Origin: Bacteroides caecimuris
GTDB lineage: Bacteria > Bacteroidota > Bacteroidia > Bacteroidales > Bacteroidaceae
Assembly (NCBI RefSeq): GCF_001688725.2
Contig: NZ_CP015401.2
Location: 4,658,001-4,722,000, forward strand
Length of the DNA: 64,000 nucleotides
Direction of reading: 5' to 3'
The notes beneath the pieces were generated by a model. It did not search any database. It was given only the letters and a program-made list of their open reading frames with translations, and was not told the DNA's origin. The translations under genes and the position numbers were made by a program. Of this stretch, positions 9,778 to 19,202 are shown in pieces. The first letter of the stretch is position 1; every line of letters begins with the position of its first letter.

Positions 9778-9820
9778 AAGTTGAGGGGTATCTGCATTCC
9801 GCAGATACCCCTCAACTTTT
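9778..9820 (+). terminator. Terminator of the fimbrial operon
   Basis: A perfect 18-bp stem (AAGTTGAGGGGTATCTGC, 9778-9795, with its complement at 9801-9818) encloses a 5-nt loop (ATTCC) and is followed by a short T run. The symmetry, with A residues upstream, may let it work in both directions. Confidence 0.85.
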
Positions 9821-9881
9821 ATTACTTAAGTATTCCCCCTACATACTTGAATTCCGCCCTGTAACTTAACATAGATTAAAC

Positions 9882-9911
9882 GTTTACGTAACCATCTTTT
9901 TTGTACCTTTG
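9882..9911 (+). promoter_or_regulatory. Putative Bacteroides promoter of gpmI
   Basis: TACCTTTG at 9904-9911 matches the Bacteroides -7 consensus TAnnTTTG. A weak -33 candidate (GTTTA) begins at 9882. The gpmI start codon is 41 bp downstream of the -7 box. Confidence 0.55.
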
Positions 9912-9951
9912 CGCCCGAAAATCAGTGTGATAATTTAAATATTGAAATATT

Positions 9952-11466
9952 ATGAGTAAGAAAGCCCTTTTAATGATCCTCGATGGTTGGGGACTAGGTG
10001 ACCAAAAGAAAGACGACGTAATCTTCAACACTCCCACTCCTTATTGGGATTATCTGATGACTACTTATCCTCACTCTCAACTTCAGGCAAGCGGTGAAAA
10101 CGTAGGTTTGCCCGACGGACAGATGGGTAACTCGGAGGTAGGTCACTTGAATATCGGTGCCGGACGCGTAGTTTATCAGGACCTGGTGAAAATCAACCGT
10201 GCATGTGCGGACAACAGCATCCTGAAGAATCCTGAAGTCGTTTCTGCTTTCTCTTACGCAAAAGAAAACGGAAAGAATATTCACTTTATGGGGCTGACTT
10301 CTAATGGTGGCGTACACAGCTCACTTGTTCATCTCTTCAAACTTTGCGACATTGCAAAAGAATACAACATCGACAATACATTTATCCATTGCTTCATGGA
10401 TGGTCGCGATACTGACCCGAAGAGCGGTAAAGGCTTTATCGAAGAACTTTCTGCACACTGCGAGAAATCAGCAGGCAAGATTGCTTCTATCATCGGCCGT
10501 TATTACGCTATGGACCGTGACAAGCGTTGGGAACGTGTAAAAGAAGCATACGACCTGCTCGTAAATGGTGTAGGCAAGAAAGCTACCGATATGGTTCAGG
10601 CAATGCAGGAATCTTACGACGAAGGTGTGACAGACGAATTCATCAAACCGATTGTAAACGCTAACTGCGACGGAACAATCAAAGAAGGTGATGTAGTGAT
10701 CTTCTTCAACTACCGTAATGACCGTGCCAAAGAGTTGACTGTCGTACTGACTCAACAAGACATGCCGGAAGCTGGCATGCATACCATTCCGGGTCTGCAA
10801 TATTACTGTATGACTCCGTATGATGCATCTTTCAAAGGTGTTCATATCCTGTTCGACAAAGAAAACGTGTCCAACACATTGGGCGAATATCTTGCTTCTA
10901 AAGGCTTGAGCCAACTTCATATTGCTGAAACAGAAAAATACGCTCACGTAACATTCTTCTTCAACGGTGGACGTGAAACTCCGTTCGATAAAGAAGAACG
11001 TATCCTTGTTCCTTCTCCAAAGGTTGCTACTTACGACTTGAAGCCGGAAATGAGTGCTTTTGAAGTAAAAGATAAACTGGTGGCTGCCATCAATGAGAAC
11101 AAATATGACTTCATCGTAGTGAACTTCGCTAACGGTGATATGGTAGGTCATACCGGTATTTACGGAGCAATCGAGAAAGCGGTTGTTGCTGTAGATGCTT
11201 GCGTGAAAGATGTGATCGAAGCTGCTAAAGCACAAGATTACGAAGCAATTATCATTGCTGATCATGGTAATGCTGACCATGCTTTGAACGAAGACGGTAC
11301 TCCGAACACAGCTCACTCTTTGAACCCTGTTCCTTGCGTTTACGTGACAGAGAACAAGGCTGCGAAAGTAGAAGATGGTCGTTTGGCAGATGTTGCTCCG
11401 ACTATTTTGAAGATTATGGGACTGGAAGTTCCGGCAGAAATGGACGGAAACGTTTTGATTAAGTAA
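9952..11466 (+). CDS. gpmI: 2,3-bisphosphoglycerate-independent phosphoglycerate mutase
   Basis: A 504-residue cytosolic enzyme converting 3-phosphoglycerate to 2-phosphoglycerate in glycolysis, using two metal ions (usually manganese). The N-terminus carries the metal-binding LMILDGWG. The nucleophilic serine lies in [14 protein letters not shown] (Ser61). The phosphatase-like metal ligands reappear near the end in [21 protein letters not shown] and [12 protein letters not shown] are standard substrate-binding segments. The length is normal for the family (about 505-515). It is a single-gene unit with its own promoter and a terminator 20 bp after the stop, set apart from the fimbrial operon upstream. 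Confidence 0.97.
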   Translation: MSKKALLMILDGWGLGDQKKDDVIFNTPTPYWDYLMTTYPHSQLQASGENVGLPDGQMGNSEVGHLNIGAGRVVYQDLVKINRACADNSILKNPEVVSAFSYAKENGKNIHFMGLTSNGGVHSSLVHLFKLCDIAKEYNIDNTFIHCFMDGRDTDPKSGKGFIEELSAHCEKSAGKIASIIGRYYAMDRDKRWERVKEAYDLLVNGVGKKATDMVQAMQESYDEGVTDEFIKPIVNANCDGTIKEGDVVIFFNYRNDRAKELTVVLTQQDMPEAGMHTIPGLQYYCMTPYDASFKGVHILFDKENVSNTLGEYLASKGLSQLHIAETEKYAHVTFFFNGGRETPFDKEERILVPSPKVATYDLKPEMSAFEVKDKLVAAINENKYDFIVVNFANGDMVGHTGIYGAIEKAVVAVDACVKDVIEAAKAQDYEAIIIADHGNADHALNEDGTPNTAHSLNPVPCVYVTENKAAKVEDGRLADVAPTILKIMGLEVPAEMDGNVLIK

Positions 11467-11486
11467 TTTGGATTTCTATAATTGGG

Positions 11487-11513
11487 AGGGCGGAGTTCTA
11501 CTCCGCCCTTTTT
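11487..11513 (+). terminator. Terminator of gpmI
   Basis: AGGGCGGAG (11487-11495) pairs with CTCCGCCCT (11501-11509) across loop TTCTA, followed by TTTTT. The hairpin overlaps the upstream start that an ORF finder would give the next gene, which argues for the later ATG at 11533. Confidence 0.85.
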
Positions 11514-11532
11514 GTCTTACATAAGATTTAAA

Positions 11533-12114
11533 ATGATACAAATAGATGATGTAGTAGTGTCTCTTGATGTATTTCGGGAGAAGTTCCTTTGCGATTTGGG
11601 CGCCTGCAAGGGGGCTTGTTGCATTGAAGGTGATGCCGGGGCTCCGGTAGAACTGGACGAGGTGGGGGAGTTGGAAGAGGTTTTGCCGATTATTTGGGAT
11701 GATCTGGCTCCGGAAGCACGTGCGGTGATTGAAAAACAAGGAGTAGTATATACGGATGAGGAAGGTGATCTGGTGACTTCTATTGTTAATAATAAAGACT
11801 GTGTCTTTACTTGTTACGATGAGAACGGCTGCTGTTACTGTGCTATCGAAAAGGCTTATCGGGAGGGGAGAACAGGCTTCTACAAGCCGATATCCTGCCA
11901 TCTTTATCCTATCCGGATCGGTGATTACGGACCCTATAGAGCGGTGAATTATCATCGTTGGGACGTATGTAAGGCAGCCGTTTTGCTGGGAAAAAAAGAG
12001 AATCTTCCCGTATATCAGTTTTTGAAAGAGCCTTTAATTCGTAAGTTCGGTGAAGAATGGTACAAAGAGTTGGTCGCTGCTGCTGAAGAACTGAAAAAGC
12101 AACAATATATTTAA
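11533..12114 (+). CDS. DUF3109 family cysteine-rich protein
   Basis: A 193-residue cytosolic protein of the DUF3109 family. It is rich in conserved cysteines: CDLGACKGACC near residues 20-30, a CYDENGCCYCA cluster in the middle, then SCHLYPIR and WDVCKAA. The arrangement resembles proteins that bind an iron-sulfur cluster or zinc (YkgJ/UPF0153-like), but no enzymatic activity is established that I know of. I take the ATG at 11533 (MIQIDDVVVS) rather than an upstream one at 11482, because the extra 17 codons would lie in the gpmI terminator. The TAA stop forms part of the left arm of a palindromic repeat element. The gene faces gyrB and no partner is evident. Confidence 0.8.
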   Translation: MIQIDDVVVSLDVFREKFLCDLGACKGACCIEGDAGAPVELDEVGELEEVLPIIWDDLAPEARAVIEKQGVVYTDEEGDLVTSIVNNKDCVFTCYDENGCCYCAIEKAYREGRTGFYKPISCHLYPIRIGDYGPYRAVNYHRWDVCKAAVLLGKKENLPVYQFLKEPLIRKFGEEWYKELVAAAEELKKQQYI

Positions 12115-12207
12115 CGTCAGTTCGAGATAAGCTTGTACTATTCCTAATTCTCCTCCTTCCTGAAGGAGCCGAAACCATGCGGACGAAGTTATATCGAACT
12201 GACGTTA
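12112..12207. repeat. Palindromic intergenic element, copy A
   Basis: TAACGTCAGTTCGA (12112-12125) is the exact reverse complement of 12194-12207, and the similarity extends imperfectly inward. The centre holds a second hairpin, CTCCTTC CT GAAGGAG. The inner ATTCTCCTCCTTCC and the right end GGACGAAGTTATATCGAAC recur at 52767-52987. It lies between two convergent genes and includes the stop codon of the DUF3109 gene. Confidence 0.7.
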
Positions 12208-12247
12208 TTTAAATTCTTTTCCGGTTCTTGCGTATGCAATTAAAAGA

Positions 12248-12286
12248 AAAACGCCGATCGAAGGATGTGCCTTCGCCATCGGCGTT
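12248..12286 (-). terminator. Terminator of gyrB
   Basis: AAACGCCGAT and ATCGGCGTTT flank an inner AAGG/CCTT pairing. Read on the minus strand the hairpin is followed by TTTTTCTTTT, about 50 bp after the gyrB stop. Confidence 0.8.
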
Positions 12287-12334
12287 TCCTCGTTGTAAGA
12301 TGTGAGGTTGGTTTATAAAAACGTGTTATTTAGA

Positions 12335-14422
<2,088 letters not shown>

Positions 14423-14435
14423 TTATAAACAAGAA

Positions 14436-14459
14436 AGGCCGAACTTGAAAGTTCAGCCT
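14436..14459 (-). terminator. Terminator of the tRNA-Glu/rpsT unit
   Basis: AGGCCGAACTT (14436-14446) pairs with AAGTTCAGCCT (14449-14459) with one mismatch. On the minus strand it ends in CCTTTCTTGTT. It lies about 30 bp after the rpsT stop. Confidence 0.75.
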
Positions 14460-14490
14460 GATGCTATGTAGAATTGCTAAATTCTTGTTG

Positions 14491-14745
14491 TTAAGCGAGC
14501 TTGTTGATGTGAAGAGCTAACTTAGATTTCAGATTGTTAGCTTTGTTTTTGTGAATGATGTTCACTTTAGCCAACTTATCTAACATCTTTGTGATGCCCG
14601 GATACATTGCAACTGCTTCTGCTTTGTCGGTAGTTGCGCGAAGCTTTCTAACAGCGTTTCTCATGGTTTTACCATAATATCTGTTGTGAAGTCTTCTTGT
14701 TTCTTCTTGTCTGATTCTTTTCAGTGATGATTTATGATTTGCCAT
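14491..14745 (-). CDS. rpsT: 30S ribosomal protein S20
   Basis: An 84-residue basic protein binding 16S rRNA in the small subunit. [15 protein letters not shown] at the N-terminus, [20 protein letters not shown] in the middle and the helical [21 protein letters not shown] end are the S20 pattern, and the length is normal. It starts 42 bp downstream of the tRNA-Glu gene on the same strand, with no promoter-like box between them, so the two appear to share one transcript made from the promoter at 14923-14953 and ended at 14436-14459. Confidence 0.97.
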   Translation of the reverse strand: MANHKSSLKRIRQEETRRLHNRYYGKTMRNAVRKLRATTDKAEAVAMYPGITKMLDKLAKVNIIHKNKANNLKSKLALHINKLA

Positions 14746-14787
14746 CTCGACTAATCTATTTTTTTAGTTCTTTATTCTTTTAACTTG

Positions 14788-14859
14788 TAGCCCGTGGGGG
14801 AATCGAACCCCCCTTTCAAGAATGAAAATCTTGCGTCCTAACCGATAGACGAACGGGCC
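14788..14859 (-). tRNA. tRNA-Glu (anticodon TTC)
   Basis: On the minus strand a 72-nt cloverleaf begins GGCCCGT and ends ACGGGCTA. The D arm reads GTCTATCGGTTAGGAC. The anticodon loop TTTTCAT between AAGA and TCTT gives anticodon TTC. The T arm is GGGGGTTCGATTCCCCC. CCA is not encoded (the genome continues CAAG). The first acceptor pair is G-U. Confidence 0.95.
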
Positions 14860-15194
14860 GTCCTATTGTTGCATTTCTGCTTTTGCTTTCTCGAAGCAGT
14901 GTTTGTTTCTCGATTGCGGTTGCAAAGGTAGGAACTTTTTTGAAACTGGCAAACGATTCTATGATTTTTTTTCAAAGAATATGTGATTTTTCTCAGGGTG
15001 ATGTTTGATTTTACTTGATATTCAGAAATATATGTGCGTTGTTTTTTATAAAAAAAAAGTTCTCTGTGGTGAAAGAAAGTAGAGAATGTGTTTTCTTTCT
15101 TACCTTATTATATTATAGAGAATTAAAAAAACTGCTTATTTGTGGTTTCTTTTTTGTAGTTTTGCTTCCCGATTGACCATGAAATGATTTGATT
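14860..15194. other. Spacer with divergent promoters
   Basis: This 335-bp AT-rich gap holds the tRNA-Glu/rpsT promoter (14923-14953, minus) and, toward recO, a TAGTTTTG box at 15157-15164 that fits a -7 element 30 bp before the recO ATG. I see no other feature; poly-A and poly-T runs dominate. Confidence 0.5.
14923..14953 (-). promoter_or_regulatory. Strong promoter of tRNA-Glu/rpsT
   Basis: The minus strand carries TTTG (14950-14953), a 19-nt spacer, then TACCTTTG (14923-14930). This is a near-perfect match to the Bacteroides sigma-ABfr consensus TTTG-N19/20-TAnnTTTG, as expected for a stable RNA gene. Confidence 0.8.
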
Positions 15195-15923
15195 ATGCTG
15201 CAAAAAACGAAAGGAATAGTTCTTCATACATTAAAATATAATGATACGTCTATTATTGTAGATATGTACACGGAGTTGTCCGGCAGGGCTTCTTTCCTTG
15301 TCGCAGTGCCCCGTTCGCGGAAGGCAGCGGTGAAGTCCGTACTTTTCCAGCCATTGTCTTTTATTGAGTTCGAGGCAGACTATCGTCCTAACGCAACCCT
15401 TTATCGTGTGAAGGAAGCGAAATCCTTTTATCCTTTTTCTTCTATTCCTTATGATCCGTATAAGTCCTCAATGGCACTTTTCCTGTCTGAGTTTCTTTAT
15501 AGGGCTGTCCGGGAGGAGGCGGAGAACCGTCCGTTGTTTGCCTACTTGCAACATTCCATCATTTGGCTGGACGAATGTAGAGACAGTTTTGCCAATTTCC
15601 ATCTGGTTTTCTTGATGCGTCTTTCTCGTTTCCTGGGACTTTATCCGAATCTGGAGGATTATCATACCGGCGATTACTTTGATTTGCTAAATGCCTGTTT
15701 CACTTCCACCCGCCCCCAGCTACATTCTTCTTATATCAATCCTGAAGAGGCTGCCCGTCTTCGTCAATTGATGCGCATGAACTATGAAACAATGCATCTT
15801 TTTGGCATGAGTCGTGCGGAGCGTACCCGTTGCCTGACGATTATGAATGATTATTACTGTTTGCATCTGCCGGACTTCCCGGCATTGAAATCGCTGGAGG
15901 TATTGAAAGAATTGTTTGATTAG
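15195..15923 (+). CDS. recO: DNA repair protein RecO
   Basis: A 242-residue recombination mediator that helps load RecA onto SSB-coated single-stranded DNA in the RecFOR pathway. The N-terminal OB fold is recognisable: [24 protein letters not shown], then [14 protein letters not shown]. The helical C-terminal domain follows ([37 protein letters not shown]). The zinc-finger cysteines of some RecO proteins are absent, as is usual in Bacteroidetes. I use the ATG at 15195 (MLQKTKG); a TTG two codons upstream is the other option. The gene is single, with a -7-like box at 15157. Confidence 0.9.
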   Translation: MLQKTKGIVLHTLKYNDTSIIVDMYTELSGRASFLVAVPRSRKAAVKSVLFQPLSFIEFEADYRPNATLYRVKEAKSFYPFSSIPYDPYKSSMALFLSEFLYRAVREEAENRPLFAYLQHSIIWLDECRDSFANFHLVFLMRLSRFLGLYPNLEDYHTGDYFDLLNACFTSTRPQLHSSYINPEEAARLRQLMRMNYETMHLFGMSRAERTRCLTIMNDYYCLHLPDFPALKSLEVLKELFD

Positions 15924-16043
15924 TTTTAGTCTTGCGCTTTTCCTTATAAAGCCCCAGCTAATCTAAAATCTTATAATGAAGCAAGAGAGTACATAAACTT
16001 TTGCAATGTACCCTCTTGCTAAATATCATTCTCATTATATAAT

Positions 16044-16553
16044 TTACCAAGGTTTTTGTGACGTTCCCCCTGTTGATGGTTTGTATGCTCCATTATTCAG
16101 ATATCTTTCAAGCTCTTGGATTTCTGAAGGAGTAAGTTGTCTGTTATTTCCATCAAATACAACATCGTCCAATTCTCTGTAAACATCAGTTCGTGCTTTG
16201 TATGGTAAATAAAAGTAGTTGATGAACATTCGGTCTAAATCAGATAACTCCGTATTAACTGGAAGTTCATTGTTGCTTTTATCTGTAATGGTCTTAGCTC
16301 CATTGTTGCTAAAATCATAAGAGCCGGCTAAAGTAATCGAGTTCCAGTCAAATGAGCCGCGTGCATAATAATTTTAAGTAATCTTGTCGAAATGAAATCT
16401 ATTAGCTGGTTGGATATTATTTGTATAAACGTTGATATAAGTATCCCGGTCATATCTTTGTTGCTCATTATACATACCTGCGACATTACATAATGCATGT
16501 TTGATAAATCCTACAACGCCGTCAATCTTATAATTGTTAAAATTGTTTTTCAT
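16044..16553 (-). pseudogene. Uncharacterised gene interrupted by an in-frame TAA
   Basis: From the ATG at 16553 a frame runs 59 codons (MKNNFNNYKIDGVVGFIKHA ... RFHFDKIT), meets TAA at 16374-16376, then continues in the same frame with no further stop for 110 codons (NYYARGSFDWNSITLAGSYD ... GGTSQKPW) to the stop at 16044. Both halves have the same composition, so this looks like one 169-residue protein broken by a single nonsense change or a sequencing error. The second half has an internal ATG at 16229 that could restart a 61-residue piece. There is no signal peptide, unlike the three exported proteins upstream. I recognise no family. It is the last gene of the minus-strand block that begins at 19041. 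Confidence 0.65.
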
Positions 16554-16596
16554 ATCTATAAAATTTAAATGTTGATAATATAGAGAATGATATTTG

Positions 16597-16929
16597 TTAG
16601 TGTTCTTTATTATCCTTGTTCATGTTTGAGACAATTTCAACATACTTCTGATACATTTTATCAGATATTGATAATTGCTTTGCTTCTTCAAGTGATAAAT
16701 CCAAAACATAAATTGAGTTTTTATAGATGATTCTATCTGATATAATCAAATCTGAATTTGTTTGCATCATATATTTTATATTTAAACTATCTTCCGGGAG
16801 TTCACCAACGGTTTTAGTTGAATCGACTTCCGCTGCATTGCCATTAAACGGTTTGTCTGGCAAGATATCATTGTCTGCGCATGACGCAATCAATATGATA
16901 AACATTAATGTTTGAGTTATTTTTTTCAT
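16597..16929 (-). CDS. Small hypothetical lipoprotein
   Basis: A 110-residue protein with a signal peptide and lipobox LIASC (Cys17), followed by an acidic linker (ADNDILPDKPFNG) and a mixed mature part (ADSLNIKYMMQTNSD-like region, SIYVLDLSLEEAKQL). I recognise no family. It lies 10 bp after the 190-residue lipoprotein gene and 43 bp before the interrupted gene, all on one strand, so it is probably part of one transcript. AT-rich codon use matches the block and differs from the flanking recO and dcw genes. Confidence 0.7.
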   Translation of the reverse strand: MKKITQTLMFIILIASCADNDILPDKPFNGNAAEVDSTKTVGELPEDSLNIKYMMQTNSDLIISDRIIYKNSIYVLDLSLEEAKQLSISDKMYQKYVEIVSNMNKDNKEH

Positions 16930-16939
16930 AATAATGAAT

Positions 16940-17512
16940 TTATTGGTGTTTTTCTACTATAACTTGGAAGTTTCCTTCTAAAATTAATGGCTTGCATGCA
17001 TTATCACCGATGTCTTTTGTTTCAGCTCTTAGTTTGCCGAACATCTCATTCTGCGTTTCATCATAAGAAGATATTATCATATACCCCTCGCCAAAACAGG
17101 TGTTCCAAGTTTGCATATTTGTAATTTCTAAATAAGATGTCCTATGTAGGAATATATCTTCTGTTTCTGGAGGAATGGAAAATGTAAGTTTTTTGTTAAT
17201 CATATCTGGTGTAAAATTCCAGATAGTGCATCTGACATCATATTGGGGCCATTCTTTTGTATCATCTTTAGGTACTAAAGACGAATGAAAAATTAATTGA
17301 CTGCTCCCGTCGTAATTTGAGTAATAATCCATATTGGGCGTATAACTCTGCCACGGCAGAAATACCTCCGGGTTATCGAAATATGGAATATTGTTAATAG
17401 TGCATTCAAACTTATGCCAAAATCGCAAAGCTCCATCTTTTTTGCATCCGTATAATAAGATAGAGGCAGATGTAATAATTATTGAGCAGATAATTTGGTT
17501 TATGTATTTCAT
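16940..17512 (-). CDS. Hypothetical lipoprotein
   Basis: A 190-residue protein with a long signal peptide and lipobox LLYGC (Cys23). The mature part is rich in aromatic residues and beta-type segments (FWHKFECTINNIPYFDNPEV, QLIFHSSLVPKD, RCTIWNFTPDMINKKLTFSIPP). It could be a small beta-sandwich on the periplasmic or surface side of the outer membrane; no family is recognised. It starts 5 bp after the stop of the 507-residue gene, so translation is likely coupled. Apart from a membrane-associated location, no function can be assigned. Confidence 0.72.
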   Translation of the reverse strand: MKYINQIICSIIITSASILLYGCKKDGALRFWHKFECTINNIPYFDNPEVFLPWQSYTPNMDYYSNYDGSSQLIFHSSLVPKDDTKEWPQYDVRCTIWNFTPDMINKKLTFSIPPETEDIFLHRTSYLEITNMQTWNTCFGEGYMIISSYDETQNEMFGKLRAETKDIGDNACKPLILEGNFQVIVEKHQ

Positions 17513-17517
17513 ATCTT

Positions 17518-19041
17518 TTAATTATTAGGATAGTTAGACTTATACATTATTGTAAAAGGTGTTTGTTGTACGATTTCACCATCGAAGTTAAGAAGCTGCA
17601 ATTTGTAAATCATAACCTTCCCGTCTGGAGATGAAAGAATGCGTTCTTTTTCAGATGGTGGTATTATGTCACGTATATACCCTTTTCTTTTCCACGGAAT
17701 TCCTCTCGGCACATTCTCATCATTTATGACAATTGCGGCAACAGGACTCCATTCAGCATTAGAGAACTCATCATAAGTCTCGTCTCTATATTTTAAAGGC
17801 ATGGTCACAAAATCATAAAATAACTCTATGCCTTTGTCATTAAACAAACGCCCGTCTTTATTAAAGACTAATGTCTTATAAGTTAAATCATAAATATCTT
17901 GTCCGGAAATTCTAACAAATAGCGGAGCACTCTCATTACCTTCGGAATCTATGATTTTTAAATAAACAGTTGTGTTGTCATTATCTTCCAGAGTACTTAT
18001 GTGAAGTTCCGGTGATTCGGATGTAAACCAGACTAACGGTTGGTCGTTTGTTTTAATTCCCCATTTGTACAGCAGAACATTCTTGTATTTATTCAAGAAT
18101 TCTGCATATTGCGAATCAATACATTTTGATTTTATTTCGTAAGATCCAGGCTTTCTAATTGCATCTTCCAAGACAAATCTCGGAGTACCCACCATGACTT
18201 CGATGCTGGATTCTAATGAGTTTCCTCCTTTGGCAGTGATACGTACAATACCATTGCCGGTTACTGTAAGAATCCCGCTTTGATCTATTGTTGCTATGTC
18301 CGGATTATTTGTACTCCACTCGATATTATATATATTCTTGCTGTTTACAATATATCGAGAACCGTTAAAACCCTGTTTAGGTCCTATTATACCAAAGTCT
18401 AATTGGGCGTTGAGCCATTCAAGTACTAGTGGAGGTAAATCAATGTGTTTACTTGACAGACCTGCAAACTTGTATATATTTGCGCCAAAAGGGCTGTTGT
18501 CGATGTCAGGACTTTGGAGGAACATATTGGGAGTCGGATTCTGCTGTCCATGTCCAACGCATAAAGCACTGGATGTTGGTATAAACGGAATTGAATTCCA
18601 CATTGATACATTATAGTCATATTTACCTACAATAGGGATGCCGTCCTCTTGGTTTCCTTCTATTTTCTGTTGGGCTTTTGCTAAATCGTAGTATGAACTA
18701 GGATAAGTATCATAAAGCAAATTGCTATTCATGTGGGCTGCATAAGAGAATATGGTATGTCTTACATCGACTAGCCATAAACACTTCTTGATATATCTCA
18801 AATGAATATCGGTAACTTTTCCACCTAATGAAATTCCCGGATTTATTTCTACCAAACCTTTAATTGTCGTTTTTCCCGGAACAAGGTTTAGAAGCCCAAC
18901 CCATATATCGTTTAATCCCCATGCTAAAACAGGGCTAGTCAACCATCTTATAATTTTAGTTCTTTGTGTTGATAGACTATTGGCTTCTATTATCATGAAT
19001 GGAATGCCAATTAATAATAGTAAAATGCTTAGTTTTCTCAT
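17518..19041 (-). CDS. Exported Ig-like (Big_2) domain protein, unknown function
   Basis: A 507-residue protein with a cleavable-type signal peptide (residues 1-21, IEANS) and no lipobox. Residues about 45-220 include GLVEINPGISLGGKVTDIHL and FIPTSSALCVGHG, the latter resembling the segment after the catalytic core in secreted alpha/beta hydrolases, but I see no GXSXG nucleophile. Residues about 230-290 form a bacterial Ig-like group 2 domain (IEWSTNNPDIATIDQSGILT, GNGIVRITAKGG). The rest is beta-rich. It may be the C-terminal part of a once larger hydrolase, or a binding protein. It is first in a four-gene minus-strand unit and has a consensus promoter 20 bp upstream. Confidence 0.7.
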   Translation of the reverse strand: MRKLSILLLLIGIPFMIIEANSLSTQRTKIIRWLTSPVLAWGLNDIWVGLLNLVPGKTTIKGLVEINPGISLGGKVTDIHLRYIKKCLWLVDVRHTIFSYAAHMNSNLLYDTYPSSYYDLAKAQQKIEGNQEDGIPIVGKYDYNVSMWNSIPFIPTSSALCVGHGQQNPTPNMFLQSPDIDNSPFGANIYKFAGLSSKHIDLPPLVLEWLNAQLDFGIIGPKQGFNGSRYIVNSKNIYNIEWSTNNPDIATIDQSGILTVTGNGIVRITAKGGNSLESSIEVMVGTPRFVLEDAIRKPGSYEIKSKCIDSQYAEFLNKYKNVLLYKWGIKTNDQPLVWFTSESPELHISTLEDNDNTTVYLKIIDSEGNESAPLFVRISGQDIYDLTYKTLVFNKDGRLFNDKGIELFYDFVTMPLKYRDETYDEFSNAEWSPVAAIVINDENVPRGIPWKRKGYIRDIIPPSEKERILSSPDGKVMIYKLQLLNFDGEIVQQTPFTIMYKSNYPNN

Positions 19042-19060
19042 ATCTTTAATTGTTTTTTTG

Positions 19061-19092
19061 CAAATTTATGGAGAAATGAGAGGGAATGCAAA
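19061..19092 (-). promoter_or_regulatory. Consensus promoter of the lipoprotein operon
   Basis: On the minus strand TTTG (19089-19092), a 20-nt spacer and TAAATTTG (19061-19068) match the Bacteroides promoter consensus. The -7 box is 19 bp before the ATG of the 507-residue protein, so the transcript leader is very short. Confidence 0.75.
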
Positions 19093-19202
19093 TAAAAGAA
19101 TTTTTTCAGTGTGGACAAATGGCGCTTGATAATCAGACGTTTATGATGTTTTGCGTGGACATCCTTTTATGCTGCTGATTATTTCTTCCTGAAAAGAGGA
19201 TA

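Noticed and set aside
11482..11532. Upstream start for the DUF3109 gene
   Set aside because: The 17 extra codons read through the gpmI terminator hairpin; the ATG at 11533 begins the conserved part.
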